Of a DNA stretch of 64,000 bases, positions 25,326 through 37,627 are shown in pieces (position 1 is the stretch's first letter; the number at the start of each line of letters is the position of its first letter). The translations under genes and the position numbers were made by a program. The notes under the pieces were generated by a model, which was not told where the DNA came from, did not search any database, and was given only the letters and a program-made list of their open reading frames with translations. This stretch comes from Buddleja alternifolia. Its lineage: Eukaryota > Streptophyta > Magnoliopsida > Lamiales > Scrophulariaceae. The stretch is from positions 52,144,645 through 52,208,644 of the forward strand of contig CM033393.1 of assembly GCA_019426215.1 (NCBI GenBank). Direction: 5' to 3'.

Positions 25326-26605
25326 ATATTTTATATATGTGTGGACTTTTCATAATCCAAATCGGGTACAACTATGCATGTTTGGTGATTGAGTACGAAC
25401 AAGATATTATTCAAATTAATTTACGAACTAAAACCTAATTATAGTTGTGGGTGATACAAGTTAGTATGGGAAATCCTTGTAAAGATATGGTATTAAATAT
25501 CTATACTATATAGAAAGTATGAGGGGCCTAGAAAAACTATTTTGGGATGTCAAATTTTCGTAAAGACATATTTATTCTAAAAATTTGATAAGTATCCCAT
25601 ATTTTTTTCGTCTAAATTTTATATCAATTCTTTTAATTTTTAATTTCATTTTCTTTTTCCTTTCATTTCTCTTCTTTAAATATAAATTATTTCATTGTCT
25701 ATTTCTTGATTTTTATTCTAGATTTTCTCTTAAATTTTTTCTTCTTTTTGCACAAGCATCGAGTATGCTATATCTACTAGTATCAAATTGTATGGCATCA
25801 GTATCGCATATCACTATATTTACCCAAAAAAAAGAGAGAATAGACATTGTATATCACTAAATGTTAACATAACTTGAATATTTTAGTGCTCACTATCTCT
25901 AGTCGATGGATGAATTCTTCTATTAGGGACCTAGAGGAGTCTAGACACGATGAATAATGGTTAGCCAAGGTTAATGTTCTAGTGGAATAATACCACTATT
26001 ACAAATATAAATATTCCACAGCATATTCCCTCGAAATTCCAGAACAACGTTGCTTTCAATTGATATATTGCATGACTTTTTATTCGAGATCAAATTTACT
26101 TACCCTCCATAATTACCTTTATAATCCAAAAATGTTTGGTCAAAGTTACAAATGGTAAAAGGAAATATATATGTAGTTCAAAGCCACCAAAAATGACCGA
26201 TTGTGTGTCACACATGACATGTGTTCAACCGTTTCACCAGTGTAAACACAATGGACATTATTTCTACCTTTCAAAAATAAAAGAATCACTTAGATGAAAT
26301 ATTTTTGTATACCAACCGAATCAGCACAAAAAAAACATGTATCCTTAACAATGTATAACTTATTCTAGACAATAAAAAAATACAGATCCAAAAAATAGTT
26401 TTGATTACTTATTCATTGTCCTCATTTGATTATTTGGAGACATTGATTTATGTTTTATTTTATAAATTAAAAGAAAAAAAGCCTAATAACATATTCAATT
26501 GTAAAAATGGCTTAATTAGCTGAGAGAAATGTTATTAATCAAAATTATTGCATGAGAGAGAGAGAAAGAGATTTGAAATGTACGTAGTAAAAAAGAAGAA
26601 AAAGG
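25326..26605. other. intergenic, no gene seen
   Basis: AT-rich. It contains one P1BS-like motif (26021-26028), listed separately. Short ORFs here look like chance. Confidence 0.4.
26021..26028 (+). promoter_or_regulatory. P1BS-like motif, distal
   Basis: GCATATTC fits GNATATNC, the PHR1 binding consensus. It lies about 970 bp before the GDPD start codon. Alone it would be weak evidence in AT-rich DNA. Confidence 0.3.
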
Positions 26606-26790
26606 GTATCGGGGTTGGTCCAAGTGGTAAGTAATTTAGTTACATTTAAGTAAGGTCTCGAGTTCGATTCCTTATGTACGCAGTTATTCCGTTGGGAGAC
26701 TCACCCACCAGATTAGGTGTGCCACCCGAGTCGACCAACAGATTAATTTGATAACATTTGGGATATTGTGTTAGGAAAAAAAAAAAAAAA
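26606..26790 (+). mobile_element. tRNA-derived SINE (third family) in the GDPD promoter
   Basis: Box A-like TTGGTCCAAGTGG (26616-26627) and box B GAGTTCGATTCC (about 26660-26671) are well preserved, and an A15 tail sits at about 26776-26790. Imperfect flanking repeats gaagaaaaagg (26595-26605) and gaggaaaagg (26791-26800) may be the target duplication. It ends about 30 bp upstream of the first proximal P1BS motif. Confidence 0.7.
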
Positions 26791-26816
26791 GAGGAAAAGG
26801 TTTCACACGGAAAAAG

Positions 26817-26858
26817 GAATATCCAAACGCATAAAACGGATTTATGCAAGGAATATTC
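26817..26858 (+). promoter_or_regulatory. Two P1BS (PHR1-binding) motifs upstream of GDPD
   Basis: GAATATCC (26817-26824) and GAATATTC (26851-26858) both fit GNATATNC, 34 bp apart and about 140-180 bp before the ATG. Plant GDPD1-3 genes are known to be induced by phosphate starvation, so a PHR1-type control is plausible. Binding itself is inferred. Confidence 0.55.
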
Positions 26859-26996
26859 TGGTTGGATGATCCCGTTCTCCTAGGCTCCTTAAATACCCCT
26901 CCCCAAAATCTTTTCCTCACAACAAATTCAAGAATTCCCATTCTATCCTCCCCTTATTCTAAATACTTTTCCCATCTCTTTATCTATCTACCGGCA

Positions 26997-29107
26997 ATGG
27001 CCCTCAAAGCCGTTCACGTTTCCGATGTCCCCAATCTTGATCACGTCCCAGATAATGCATCCTTCTCTCTCTACTCTTCCCCCCGTTTCTCCAAAGGTAT
27101 ACATACATATATACATACTACATATATTCTTATTATTTTTGGACTATCTATATTTCTTTTTTGAGTGTTAATAATGGTTGGGCATTGTGCAGGTGTGGAA
27201 CTCGGGAGGACGACGTCGTTTAAAGTACCGAAATTTTTGGTGATCGGGCACAGGGGTAATGGGATGAATAATTTGCAGTCTTCAGATTTGAGAATGAAGG
27301 CTATTAAAGAGAATACCATTCTTTCATTTAATAGTGCCGCCAAATATCCCCTTGATTTCATCGAGTTTGACGTTCAGGTATTATACAATTTTTATTCTCC
27401 GGCGTCTTCTGCTATTTTTTTCCGGTGGGGTTAAATACGTAATTTCTGAGCTTTTATTTTTTCTTTTTAAGTATTCGTCGTCGTACTGTTTTGTCGCCGC
27501 GTACGTCGCGTCGTTGTTTTCACTGGGAACGACAAGGAAATTTGTCCCCCCAAAGACAATTTTTTTTCTTATCATCCTGCAGTTAAATCTTTAATTTTAC
27601 CCACTCTTTTAAAATTGTTTTTAACTTTTGCCCTTTAATTATGAAAGATTTTACGATTTCAGCTGTGTTAGATTGATCGATTAAATATTGGGGGTTGGCT
27701 TAATTTGTATTTCCTCAAACTTTTTTGTACCTAATAAAGATACTGATTAGTTTGTTTTTCCCTTTCTCTTTTCCCGTTCAACCTTGGATGCAATTCTATC
27801 TTTATAGTCTTGCTCTTGAATGAAAAAGTACTATCATAGTACTTTTGACACAAGAGGCTTAGACAGGAAAGTGAAAAACAACTCTCGATTTTGTAGGTGA
27901 CTAAGGATGGCTGCCCCATCATTTTTCACGACAACTTCATCTACTCAGATGATAACGTAAGTTCTTTCGCGCTGTTTCTATAAATTACATCCTTTTTTGT
28001 TTAAATTATTTTTCTAATTATATATAAGCGAAACATTAACCGATAAAGCGTCGATTACGCTTGAATTATTCTGACGAGATTAAAAATTGTGGATTTCAGG
28101 GGACAATTTATGAAAAGAGAACCACAGAATTGTCTCTATCTGAGTTTCTTAGCTATGGTCCCCAGAAAGAAGAGGGTTCAGTGGGTAAAACTTTGTTGAG
28201 GAAAACAAAAGATGGCAAAATTTTAAACTGGAATGTTGAATCTGATGATTATATGTGCACTCTGCAAGAAGCATTCCAGAAAGTGAACCCTTCTCTTGGG
28301 TTCAACATCGAATTGAAGTTCGATGATCACGTCGTTTACCAACAAGAATATCTCACTCATGCTCTGCAATCTATATTGGAAGTTGTCTTTGATCATGCCA
28401 AAGAAAGGCCTATTATATTTTCCAGCTTCCATCCGGATGCTGCTCTGCTTGTAAAGAAACTTCAGAACACATACCCTGTAAGCTTCCTAAACTTCGATAT
28501 TTGCAATATTGAGAGGTTACATTAAGTGAGATAACGGTGTTTAATAGTCTGAATTTTTGTTGTGCTATAGGTATTTTTCCTCACAAATGGAGGAACCGAG
28601 ATTTTCTATGATTCGAGAAGGAATTCTTTGGAGGAAGCCATGAAAGTATGTTTAGAAGGTGGTTTGGAAGGGATTGTTTCTGAAGTGAGGGGCATTTTCA
28701 GAAATCCAGGAGCTGTGAACAAAATCAAAGAATCGAAGCTATCTCTCCTGACATATGGCAAATTAAAGTGAGTCTATTGTATTTTATATTTCATACTCTC
28801 GCACAATTAATCAAAAATTGAATTGGTGCTGATTGTGTTTTGTGTTGGTTGTTTCAGTAATGTAGCTGAAGCAGTGTATATGCAACATTTGATGGGGGTT
28901 GAGGGAGTGATAGTAGATTTGGTTCAAGAAATAACCGAAGCTGTTTTGAAAATGGTGAAGCCATCACCATTATCATCATCTGATGAGGGTGGTGAAGAGG
29001 AAGAGATATTATTGGAAGGAGAAGAACAAGTTCAAAGCAGGCCCCAATTCTCACAAAGGGAGCTGTCATTCTTGTTGAAGCTCATTCCTGAATTAATACA
29101 GCAGTGA
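26997..29107 (+). CDS. Glycerophosphodiester phosphodiesterase (GDPD1/2/3-like)
   Basis: Six exons: 26997-27096, 27193-27377, 27897-27956, 28100-28477, 28571-28767, 28858-29107, giving 389 residues. It hydrolyses glycerophosphodiesters (deacylated phospholipid head groups) to glycerol-3-phosphate and an alcohol, part of lipid remodelling when phosphate is scarce. The catalytic signature is visible: HRGN at 53-56, ENT at 73-75, E91 and D93 in FIEFDVQ, and H106 in PIIFHDN. NIELKFD (encoded by exon 4) is the second metal-binding block. The family in Arabidopsis includes GDPD1 (SRG3, plastid) and GDPD2/3. I see no strong transit peptide in the first 40 residues. Two P1BS motifs lie just upstream. 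Its place after a DRB gene and before a NAC gene matches GDPD2 (At5g41080). Confidence 0.95.
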
Positions 29108-30229
29108 TACGTATATCGATTCCGATTCTCGTGTATTTTAGTAGAGTTGTGGGGATAGGATTTAAAAAAAAAAAAATTAACTTTTTGATACCAATTTAAG
29201 TGTGGGAGAGGTCCTTAGGTTTTACAATTACTGTACATACATTTGTTAATTTACAATCAATCCATGTTGTCTCATGTCTGGACTCCATGTGTGTAGTTGT
29301 GTACCACCACTGCTTCAGTTGTAGTTTCTTTAGGCCTGCGTTTTCTTATCGGATTACTGTAGTAACCCCTTATGTGTGGAGCATTTAAGGGAAAAATGAA
29401 TTAATGATTGTCTCATTTAGAATTTCGACTTGTCATGGAAGTAACCAATTTTTCAATTTTCTTTCCTTTTAAACAGAAAATGGTGGGATAGATTTGTTCA
29501 TATTGTAAGTTGTAACATGGAAACCAACTCGTGATGAGGAAGAGGCGGTATTCATTCGGTAGAAGATGATCATGGTTTGCTCGAATATATTTATTGAATG
29601 CGCAATTATCTACAAGAGTATTCTCTAGATGCCTGATTTAGAAACCACAGAAACCAATGTATTTCAGTTTAAATGATCTCTAGTTGGTTACATAAGGTAC
29701 CTCAAAATTCGATACTTATACATACGAGTACATTATAAAATTTTATTAAAAATTATGATGAAAAAATGACTAAAATGTACGAGAACATCAATAAAGGGGT
29801 TTGAAAATGCAAGAGTAAAATACAAATACAAATGAATTATTCGTTGCTTGAGAGTAAAAATAAAATATTTTCATATTATTTTATAAGCTATATTACTTTT
29901 ACTCACTTTTAATCTATAAAAAAAAATATTTCACACGAGTCTCTAATTAACATTTTGATAAATTATTATTGTTTATATTTTTCATGTATAATATTAATTT
30001 CATACTTATAATAAATCTAATAAATCTTTCATTTTATAAATAGTAAAAATTAACCAAAAATAGAGTATTATTCGTCAAGTAAAATTTGAGATATATGAAG
30101 CATGTGAATTAAATTTAAATGATTCAAGTCAAAAGTATAAGCATAATTTTTAAAATTCACAATGCATATGAAAAAATTGAAGATTTTTCATTTATAAGTA
30201 TAACGATAATTAAGTGGTAGAAGTTAAGC
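29108..30229. other. intergenic: GDPD 3' UTR and AT-rich DNA
   Basis: The first ~300 bp are probably GDPD 3' UTR. The remainder is AT-rich without recognisable features. Confidence 0.4.
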
Positions 30230-30898
30230 TATAGGTAGGACTGTCAATGAGCCGAAGCCGACTCGAAACACGTAAGCTTAGCTTGATACTTTTAAAGCCG
30301 AGCTTTATATGAGCTGAGCCCAAGCCCACTATTAAGTCTTCAATTTGAATTCAAGCCGAGCGTGAGCGGGAGTAAGCTCAGCTTGAATTGAGCTCGGACT
30401 CGTAAATATATATATATATATATAATATTGTTATGTAAATATTTCTAACTTGCATCTAAAATAGCAACTTGAAGGGAAACGAATTCTTAAAATCATCATT
30501 CAACTCTAAATTTACCTAATATAAAACACAATACTCAACAAATAAAATAAGTAAAGAATATCATGTAACAGACCGCATTTAATACAAACATATGACAATT
30601 CACATAATTTGACATTGGAGGGCTGCTAGCTTTTGGCTGTAAGAATTTGCGTTTTATCTCCTCACAATTTACGACACATGTAATTTTATGTAAGTATATC
30701 ATATATTTAGTAATGATATTTTTAAATTGACATTGGAGGGCTGCTCATACTAATTTTCAAGCTAAGCCCGAGTTTTGAAAAAAAAAAAAGCTCGTACAAA
30801 TTCAAGCATTAGTGATGAAAACTCATATAATATCAAGTCGAGCGTGAGTCTGACCAGATTCGGCTCACTTGACTTGATTCACAGGCCTAGTATAGGTA
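30230..30898. mobile_element. Non-autonomous hAT element with 8-bp target-site duplication
   Basis: The body is 30238-30890. It is flanked by tataggta at 30230-30237 and 30891-30898. The left end ggactgtcaatgagccga and the reverse complement of the right end ggcctgtgaatcaagtcaag match imperfectly. Subterminal GCCGAGC/GCTCGGC motifs recur at both ends, typical of plant hAT elements. A 19-bp internal repeat, ttgacattggagggctgct, occurs twice, at about 30.61 and 30.73 kb. There is no transposase. Confidence 0.65.
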
Positions 30899-31043
30899 AG
30901 CAGGTCCAAATTCAAATTTTGGGCATGGAGTCTTAGATAAACAATTTGGCCATGGAGTCATTTTATAAGTCTTAGAGAAACAATTTGATTCAATATGCAG
31001 TCCCTGGGCTTATGAGTTATAGGTAAGCAGGTCCAAATTCAAA
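30891..31043 (+). repeat. 26-bp direct repeat pair
   Basis: The same 26 bases, beginning tataggtaagcaggtccaaa, occur at 30891-30916 and 31018-31043. Variants of atggagtc and cttagagaaacaatttg lie between them, suggesting a decayed local duplication. Confidence 0.65.
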
Positions 31044-32954
31044 GTTTGGCCATCGAGTCTGTTTGACCCTCAGTCCTTTGGAGTTTGGCCCAAAGTTTGT
31101 AATACTGAAGGGCAGTATTGGACGCAATCTAATTGATACTTGATCCACTATATTGGATAAAACAGTTTAGAGTTGTGTCCAGCTCCATTTAGGTGTAAAT
31201 CTAAAATGGACTATATCCCTTACTACTTTACATCCAAAACAACACACTTAAATTTAAAGTCTCAAGATTAACCTAGAACCAAATATTTAGTTCAAGATGA
31301 TAGTTCTATTTAAGATTTATATAGGTTTGAACTTTGAAGGCCAGGAAACCATAGAGAAGTTATAGCAATTGGGTTTAAATGTTAATTGGTTTGTTGTATT
31401 TATAAACATCAGAATATAAATGTATAATTCAAATTACTAAAATTTTATGTTGTTGAAGATCCTCTTAATATCACATACTATGCCTTCAAAAAAAAAAAAA
31501 AAAGAGCTTGACTTTTGTTGCGTTGAATCTAAGGGAATTACCTCATACATTGATATTAAAGAGGAGTGGTCGCACTCGCACATTGCCTTTGTGGCAGAGT
31601 AGTGTCAATTTCAAGGACACAGTTCCCACACAAATGACAAAACTATTGCATGTGTATGAATTACCAAAAAAAAAGAAATTGCATGTGTGTGTGTTGGCTC
31701 TACGTTTTTTGGTGTTTTTGGTTTTTTTTTTTTGTTGCTTAATGCAGATGATTCGGCAAAGTACGACTTGAATATCTTTCTTTAGATTGTGATAATGCGA
31801 CTCTTCATTTCGATTGTCATAGGAAGACTCGCAATAAAGGCGTTCTTTTGAGCCATTTTTTCATGGAGAATATGGCTCTGATTCAAATTGCTACCTCCTA
31901 TCTTTGGGATTGGGAGTCCTCTACTAGAAGTTGTCTCTTGTAATGCACAAGAAGTAGACTTCTCTCTAATGCATATGCTACTAGGTTATTCGGATTGTGA
32001 AGTATTTTGTGCTTCCATCATTGAGTCTTATTTACTTTTTGCCAAATATTCCATTTGTGTTGATGAGCAGAAAGTGTCTCGGTTTGTATTGAGTTTTGTA
32101 ACATTTTTATGTTTTATTAATGCATAATATTTAATTATAAAAAATAAATAAAGACTCTTTATATATATATAATTTCGGTTTTTAGAATAAATCAATCTTT
32201 ACAATTTCATAAATATTATTATAGAGATTAGTGGAGTTTTGGTCTTATTGTGTTAACCCAAAAGGGGAGAAGAGAGAAAAAGATAACTGTAGTAATTAAC
32301 AACAAATCTAGGTTGAACTGTTGGTTGGACATTATTATTGTTATTATTATTAGTATTATTATTATTATGTCGTTACAACTATACAAAAGAAAATAAATTA
32401 GCTTTTATAAGACATTGTACGTTTGTAAATGACAATAAATCATTTATAGAAAAATATAACTTGTAGAAATAAAATGAACAAATGAAATAGTGCGAATGTG
32501 AACATAGTAATATCCAAGAAACCTTCTTTTGTAGCACGTTATGAAAATTAAGTGTAACGTCAGTACGTCACACGTCGTTAATTGTTGTTACACGTTTGGT
32601 CAAAAATTGAAGGAGTTGGAGTTGAAGTCCTAGTAGGAGTAGAAGTGTCCACCTTGTTCTCACTTATATAAACAAACGGCATTATTTCTTCCAAGGTAGC
32701 CCGCAAGACAAAACACATTACACACACACACATATATATATAGCCCCCCCTATTGTCCTCAAAACTTCCCCCATTTATTAAACCCCGTTGCACAACCCCA
32801 TTTTCAATATGAATTTCTTTGCGTAGTAGAGAGAGAGACTGTCTGTGTCTGTCTTTCTTGAGCAGCGGGTTTAATAGGGTGGGAAGGAGGAAATATATAT
32901 ACATATATATATATATATATATTTTTTCTTTTTTCTTTTTGGGGTTTATCAGAG
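31044..32954. other. intergenic and NAC promoter; no gene seen
   Basis: It holds an ATT-rich microsatellite (about 32330-32367) and, close to the NAC start, AT dinucleotide runs (about 32892-32923). ORFs at 31508-31771 and 31888-32127 resemble nothing I recognise and lack splice support. Confidence 0.4.
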
Positions 32955-34174
32955 ATGGAGAGGGCAAACTCTGAGGATGGAGATGGAAATGGAAATGGAA
33001 ATGGAAATGGAGGTAATAAACTTCCTATTGGGTTCAGATTTTACCCGACTGATGAAGAACTGATGGTTCACTACTTGAAGAGAAAGGTGTTTTCTTTGCC
33101 ATTGCCTGCCACTGTCATTCCTGATTTGGATGTTTTCCACTCCAATCCATGGGACTTACCTGGTTAGTTACTTCTTCCTATTTTATCTTTTACAGCTTAG
33201 TTTTGGTTTGGGTGTTTTAGGATAAATAAACAAATAATAGTGGGAGGGCTAGTATAATTCTCTCTATGAAGCTTCATTTGACCAGATTTAGGACTTTATA
33301 ATTCTCTATGAATCCTTTTAGGGATACTATCAATTTCTAATTGTTATTGGTCCTTATCTTTAATAACAAGTGTGCGTTTTCATTAAAAAATAAAGAGAGA
33401 ATTTGGGCAGTCGAAATTGAATCATTTATCTAGTCCTGGTGGGAAGAATTTTGTGTATTATTAATTATCCCTTATAATTATAGTTTTTGCTATTTGATTT
33501 TGATTAAGGTGACTTGAAGGAGAAAAGATACTTCTTCTGCCAAAGAAAGAGGAATACCATGTCAAAATGCAGTAGCAGCAGTTTGAGTGCAGAATGTGGG
33601 TATTGGAAAGCCAGGGGCAAAGACAAGCAAATTATTGCTCCTGGAAGTAACCTACTTATTGGGATCAAGAAATGTTTCGTGTTCTACAAAACGAAAAAAT
33701 CCGGTGCAGTGAAAACTCCATGGTTTATGCATGAATTTTGCCTTGTGGGCTCTATTAACACACCATACTTAACTCAGGTCTGGATCATATATATATATAT
33801 ATATAACCCATAACCATCAATTTTATTGCTACATGAATTGAATTTCCTGGATTAATAGAACTCATTATGTGTGTGCTTCTTCTTTGTAGAAACTAATGAT
33901 ACAAGTGGGAGATTGGGTCGTCTGCCGCGTGTATCAAAGGAAAAGAAAAACAAAAAACCAAGGGACAAATGCTCAGCTAGCTAACATCAACAAATGTAGG
34001 ACTTTGCAAGGGATTAAGGGCAGTGATCATATGAATTTGAGGATGGAAGGCAACAATGAGTTGGGATTTTCATTTGTTGCTCAGACTTCACTATCATCGT
34101 GTTCGAGTGGGATCACTGATATCTCTTGTAATGACTTAGATCAGGAAGCAAATAGTCATAATGTTAGCTTTTGA
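32955..34174 (+). CDS. NAC-domain transcription factor (NAC083/VNI2-like group)
   Basis: Three exons: 32955-33162, 33509-33777, 33890-34174, giving 253 residues. It is a plant-specific DNA-binding transcription factor, expected in the nucleus. The NAC domain covers about residues 22-170. Subdomain A is LPIGFRFYPTDEELMVHYLK; B has PDLDVFHSNPWDLPG; C has EKRYFFCQRKRN and GYWKARGKDK; D has GIKKCFVFYKTKKSG and TPWFMHEF; E has DWVVCRVYQRKRK. GYWKARG replaces the usual GYWKATG. The N-terminus has an alternating Asn-Gly run encoded by a GGAAAT hexanucleotide repeat. The C-terminal ~80 residues are Ser/Asn-rich and presumably regulatory. The intron positions and 253-residue length match the small VNI2-type NACs. 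The syntenic Arabidopsis gene would be NAC095 (At5g41090). Confidence 0.93.
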
Positions 34175-35076
34175 TGGAGTGCCTGACTCAAAGGGCTTAA
34201 TGAAATCAAATTTTCTCTTGTAATGCATTCATCTGATTTTGCAAGAAAAATGTTCAGAATGGAACTTCTCTTGAAACTCTTCTTAATTTACAATGTGACC
34301 CCTTATGTTCTTAATTCCACAAATGCGTTATTTCTTGCCCAGGAAATATTCTTATTCCCAAGTATCTTTGGCTTGAACAATTAGACATTTTTGAGAATTG
34401 GGTGTCGGATATGAGTGATTATGACCTAATTTCGAGATTCTGAGTTCCGATACAATCATGAATTATTATATAGTCTCGAGATTCTAAGTTCCGATAGAAT
34501 CATGGATTATTAATTTATTACATAGTTCGAGATTTCAAGTCTCAATGAAATTATCAGACATGAATGATTTTGATTATTTCATTGCTCTGAATTTCAGAGG
34601 TCCTGAACAATCAGTATAGAATGGCCCTTCATGGGAATAAAAATTATGTGCACCTTTTGGTATTTTGGCAAATGCCAAGGTTTATTTTACTCTTTTCTTT
34701 TCACATTGAAAAGTTTAAATCAAAATAAACAATCATTTAACTTAAAAAAAGTAGCAGCATTCATTATTGCCAGAATCTGAAGCTTATCTTTATTAAAAAA
34801 GGCAATTGATTTTTGGGAAGAAAAAAGGGAAGCATCCAAAGAAAGAAGACAGAACCCTTAACTAATGGTATTTTGGCTGGTATATATAGAATACTTCTTT
34901 TATTTTTCTAAAAAAGAAAAGGATAAAAAAAGATCCCTTAATTAAGTGTGACCACAAGAACCAGGACAAAATAAAGAGATAATGGTGGTTAATGGCATCC
35001 GCACATGTTTGCTTATTCATTGGCATCTTTCACCAGGCGAAGGAAAGAACTTAATAAAGCATTAATTCCCCCTTAA
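34175..35076. other. intergenic: NAC 3' flank
   Basis: Apart from the small tandem repeat at 34430-34553, I see no gene or element. Confidence 0.4.
34430..34553 (+). repeat. Degenerate ~50-bp tandem repeat, about 2.5 copies
   Basis: The units begin cgagattctgagttccgata, cgagattctaagttccgata and cgagatttcaagtctcaatg, each followed by a(t/g)aatcatg-attat-like sequence. Copies diverge by roughly 10-25 percent by eye. Confidence 0.65.
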
Positions 35077-35103
35077 TATATATATATATATAAATATATA
35101 TAT

Positions 35104-36856
35104 GGGTACGAATTAAATACATTTCTATATTTTAAGTAAGATATAAGACTCAATCTAGACCATTTAAACCATTTGATCCCAAGGTCCATAATTAAAGCCA
35201 TTATTTCGGTTTTAATCTTTAATTTAATGATGATAGGGGCATTTTAGTCAATAAATCTAACAAACTCATGCAAATAATATGCAGGATCAAAATTAAATCC
35301 CTTGTTATACGCAATAACAGATTTCTCTTTCCTTTTTAATTATTCCTTCCAATTCAGCGCACAGAAAGTTACAATTGATACATAAAAACTTTAAATTCAT
35401 ATTCAATTCATATATCATCAATTCATCATCGGCAATTTCAGGTCGGAATCATCGATAATTCAACATCAAGAACAGCCATTACTGACGATGATGATTTCTC
35501 CTCAAGAACAGCCATCGTGAAAGAAGAAGAAGCAGCTGTTGTTATTTAAATAATTGATTTGAATTTGGAATCTACTAATGAGAAATTGGAAACTAATTAA
35601 TCACACATAATTTTAGTTTTATTATTATGGGAAAGCTTTAATCAGATGAGACTACGCACAGGTAATGGGATGATGAATGAATAATCCTCTGGCTAATATA
35701 CTGTATAATGAGTTATAATATATTGTATAATGATTTATAAAATACTGTATAATGATTTATAAGATACTGTATAATTGAATATTTTTAATATATTATAAAC
35801 ACATATTGTATAGTGAGTTATAATATAGCGTGTAATGTGTTATAACCACAGTATGGGAATCTTCAAAGTAAAATAATGTTGTTGAATGGAAAGCCATTGC
35901 AGTTGACTAAAAGAGGAGATATCCCGAGTTTGATTCCAGCTTGATTGTGATTTAAATTCTCCTATAAGTATTGCTTCCCATTCTATCAAGTTTATAGTGT
36001 TTCCCAACTTCATTGCTCCAGGATGTAAATGAATGTTGTTTACCACTCATATATAGGTATTGTTGCCTCCTGTGCTGGAATTTTTATTTACTTGGAGATT
36101 GATTATTTAGCAGACACCAATAATATGGTTTTTTGATATAGTAGATAGTATTTACTTGAGTTATATGATAATGTATATTGGTTTATATTATATTGTATAT
36201 TGGTTTGTAATATAGTGTATAATGGTTTATAAGACTAACTGTGTTATATATAAACACACACTGTATAATGAGTTATATAAAACTGTATATTGGTTTATAT
36301 GATACTGTATATTCCCATTATTTGTACTGTATAATGAATGTTCTTTTATGCCTAGTGTATGATGTGTTAACCCACAATCTATATTACAATTAGTTAGTGT
36401 ATGATAAGATTATATTTGGTGTTTATTATCTTAATTGTTAGTATAATGTGTTAATTCATAATGAATAATTGTAACAATCTACTGTATAATGCAGATCCTG
36501 GAGAAGATTGAGTTTATCTACTGTGATTTTTTATTATCTACTGTATAATTATCTAGGGTAATTATCTATTATATTATGGGTATATAATGTGATTGAGTTA
36601 TTTTTGGGAACATATTGAGAGATTGGAGGGGGAGATTTTGTGGGATTCAAATTGAGGGATTTTAGGGAGAGTGTGCCGTTTTTCTTGGAAATGGATGTTT
36701 TATAATGACGTAAATTACCATACCCTTGACCCAGTTGAATCAGATTTTCCAAGTTTTTTTGCTTCTTTTTTTGGACTGTTGGATTTAATGGATCCAATGG
36801 TTTAGATTGAGTCTTATATCTTATCTAATATAGATTGTGTATTAGATCTTGACCCT
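35104..36856. mobile_element. Large non-autonomous element, copy 1, inserted in a TA microsatellite
   Basis: The left end GGGTACGAATTAAATAC and the reverse complement of the right end AGGGTCAAGATCTAATACAC start inverted repeats of about 75 bp. These include gatataagactcaatctaga on the left and its near-match on the right. The element is flanked by TA/AT runs on both sides (35077-35103 and 36857-36878). The interior from about 35.70 to 36.54 kb is a dispersed array of ctgtataatg(a/g)tttata units. No transposase ORF is present. The termini are shared with the element at 52846-54516. The superfamily is unclear; the target choice recalls the rice Micron elements, which sit in TA microsatellites. 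Confidence 0.75.
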
Positions 36857-36878
36857 ATATATATATATATATATATAT

Positions 36879-37627
36879 GCACATATTTGTTCCCTACACG
36901 GAATCACTAATAAATCTTTTCTAAAAACTTTTTAAATATATTTATTAACTTTTTCAGTTTGTGCAAATAAAATTATACTAAAAAGAGGTTGAAAGTAAAC
37001 TCTAGTCTGTCACGCCAATTAATCAATCCATAATTGGTGAATTTGTTTTGGTTTATATTATTCTTTTAGTTTAATTTATTTGTTATTTGTTCTTGGAAAT
37101 GGGATTCATGTTGTAGGGTTCAAAGAACAAGACAGGTTGGTATCAGAAAATTGAAGATTTACATAATGTCAAAGATTCTTTGTGTCAGCCAATTGAGCCA
37201 CGGGAGCCAGACCAGACATCCATTAACTTAATTACCAGTTTAAGCACCTTACCTCTCTAATTTAAATATAAATTTAATATGCTCAACTGATTATTTAATA
37301 TAAATCTCTTATTGTCATATAGTAGTAGTAGTAGTTGAATCATGGTTATGAAAAATTAGAGTAAGAATTTCACAGGTATATGATCTCGTGAAGCGGCGGC
37401 AGGTGGAAGGAACAAGTATGGCTGGATGCAATGCAACTAATAAACACCAAATATAAATAACGGAAATGAGCTTAATAGGGTTGGAAGTAAAATACATTAT
37501 GAATTTGTTAACACAAAGCCGATTTGAGTTTGTTCAATCATTATTCATTTTGAAGCTTAATTCATATTTAACTAGATTGTACAAAGATAATGCATAGATT
37601 CGAGATGGACTCATTTGATATTGTACT
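36879..37627. other. intergenic, no gene seen
   Basis: AT-rich sequence without recognisable features. Confidence 0.4.

Noticed and set aside
31508..32127. Two plus-strand ORFs between GDPD and NAC
   Set aside because: I considered a gene fragment or retroelement piece. No recognisable motif and no splice continuity were found.
35840..36046. Minus-strand ORF inside mobile element copy 1
   Set aside because: Initially considered a captured gene like the one in copy 2. It contains a box B-like stretch and no exon structure, so it may be a SINE fragment instead.
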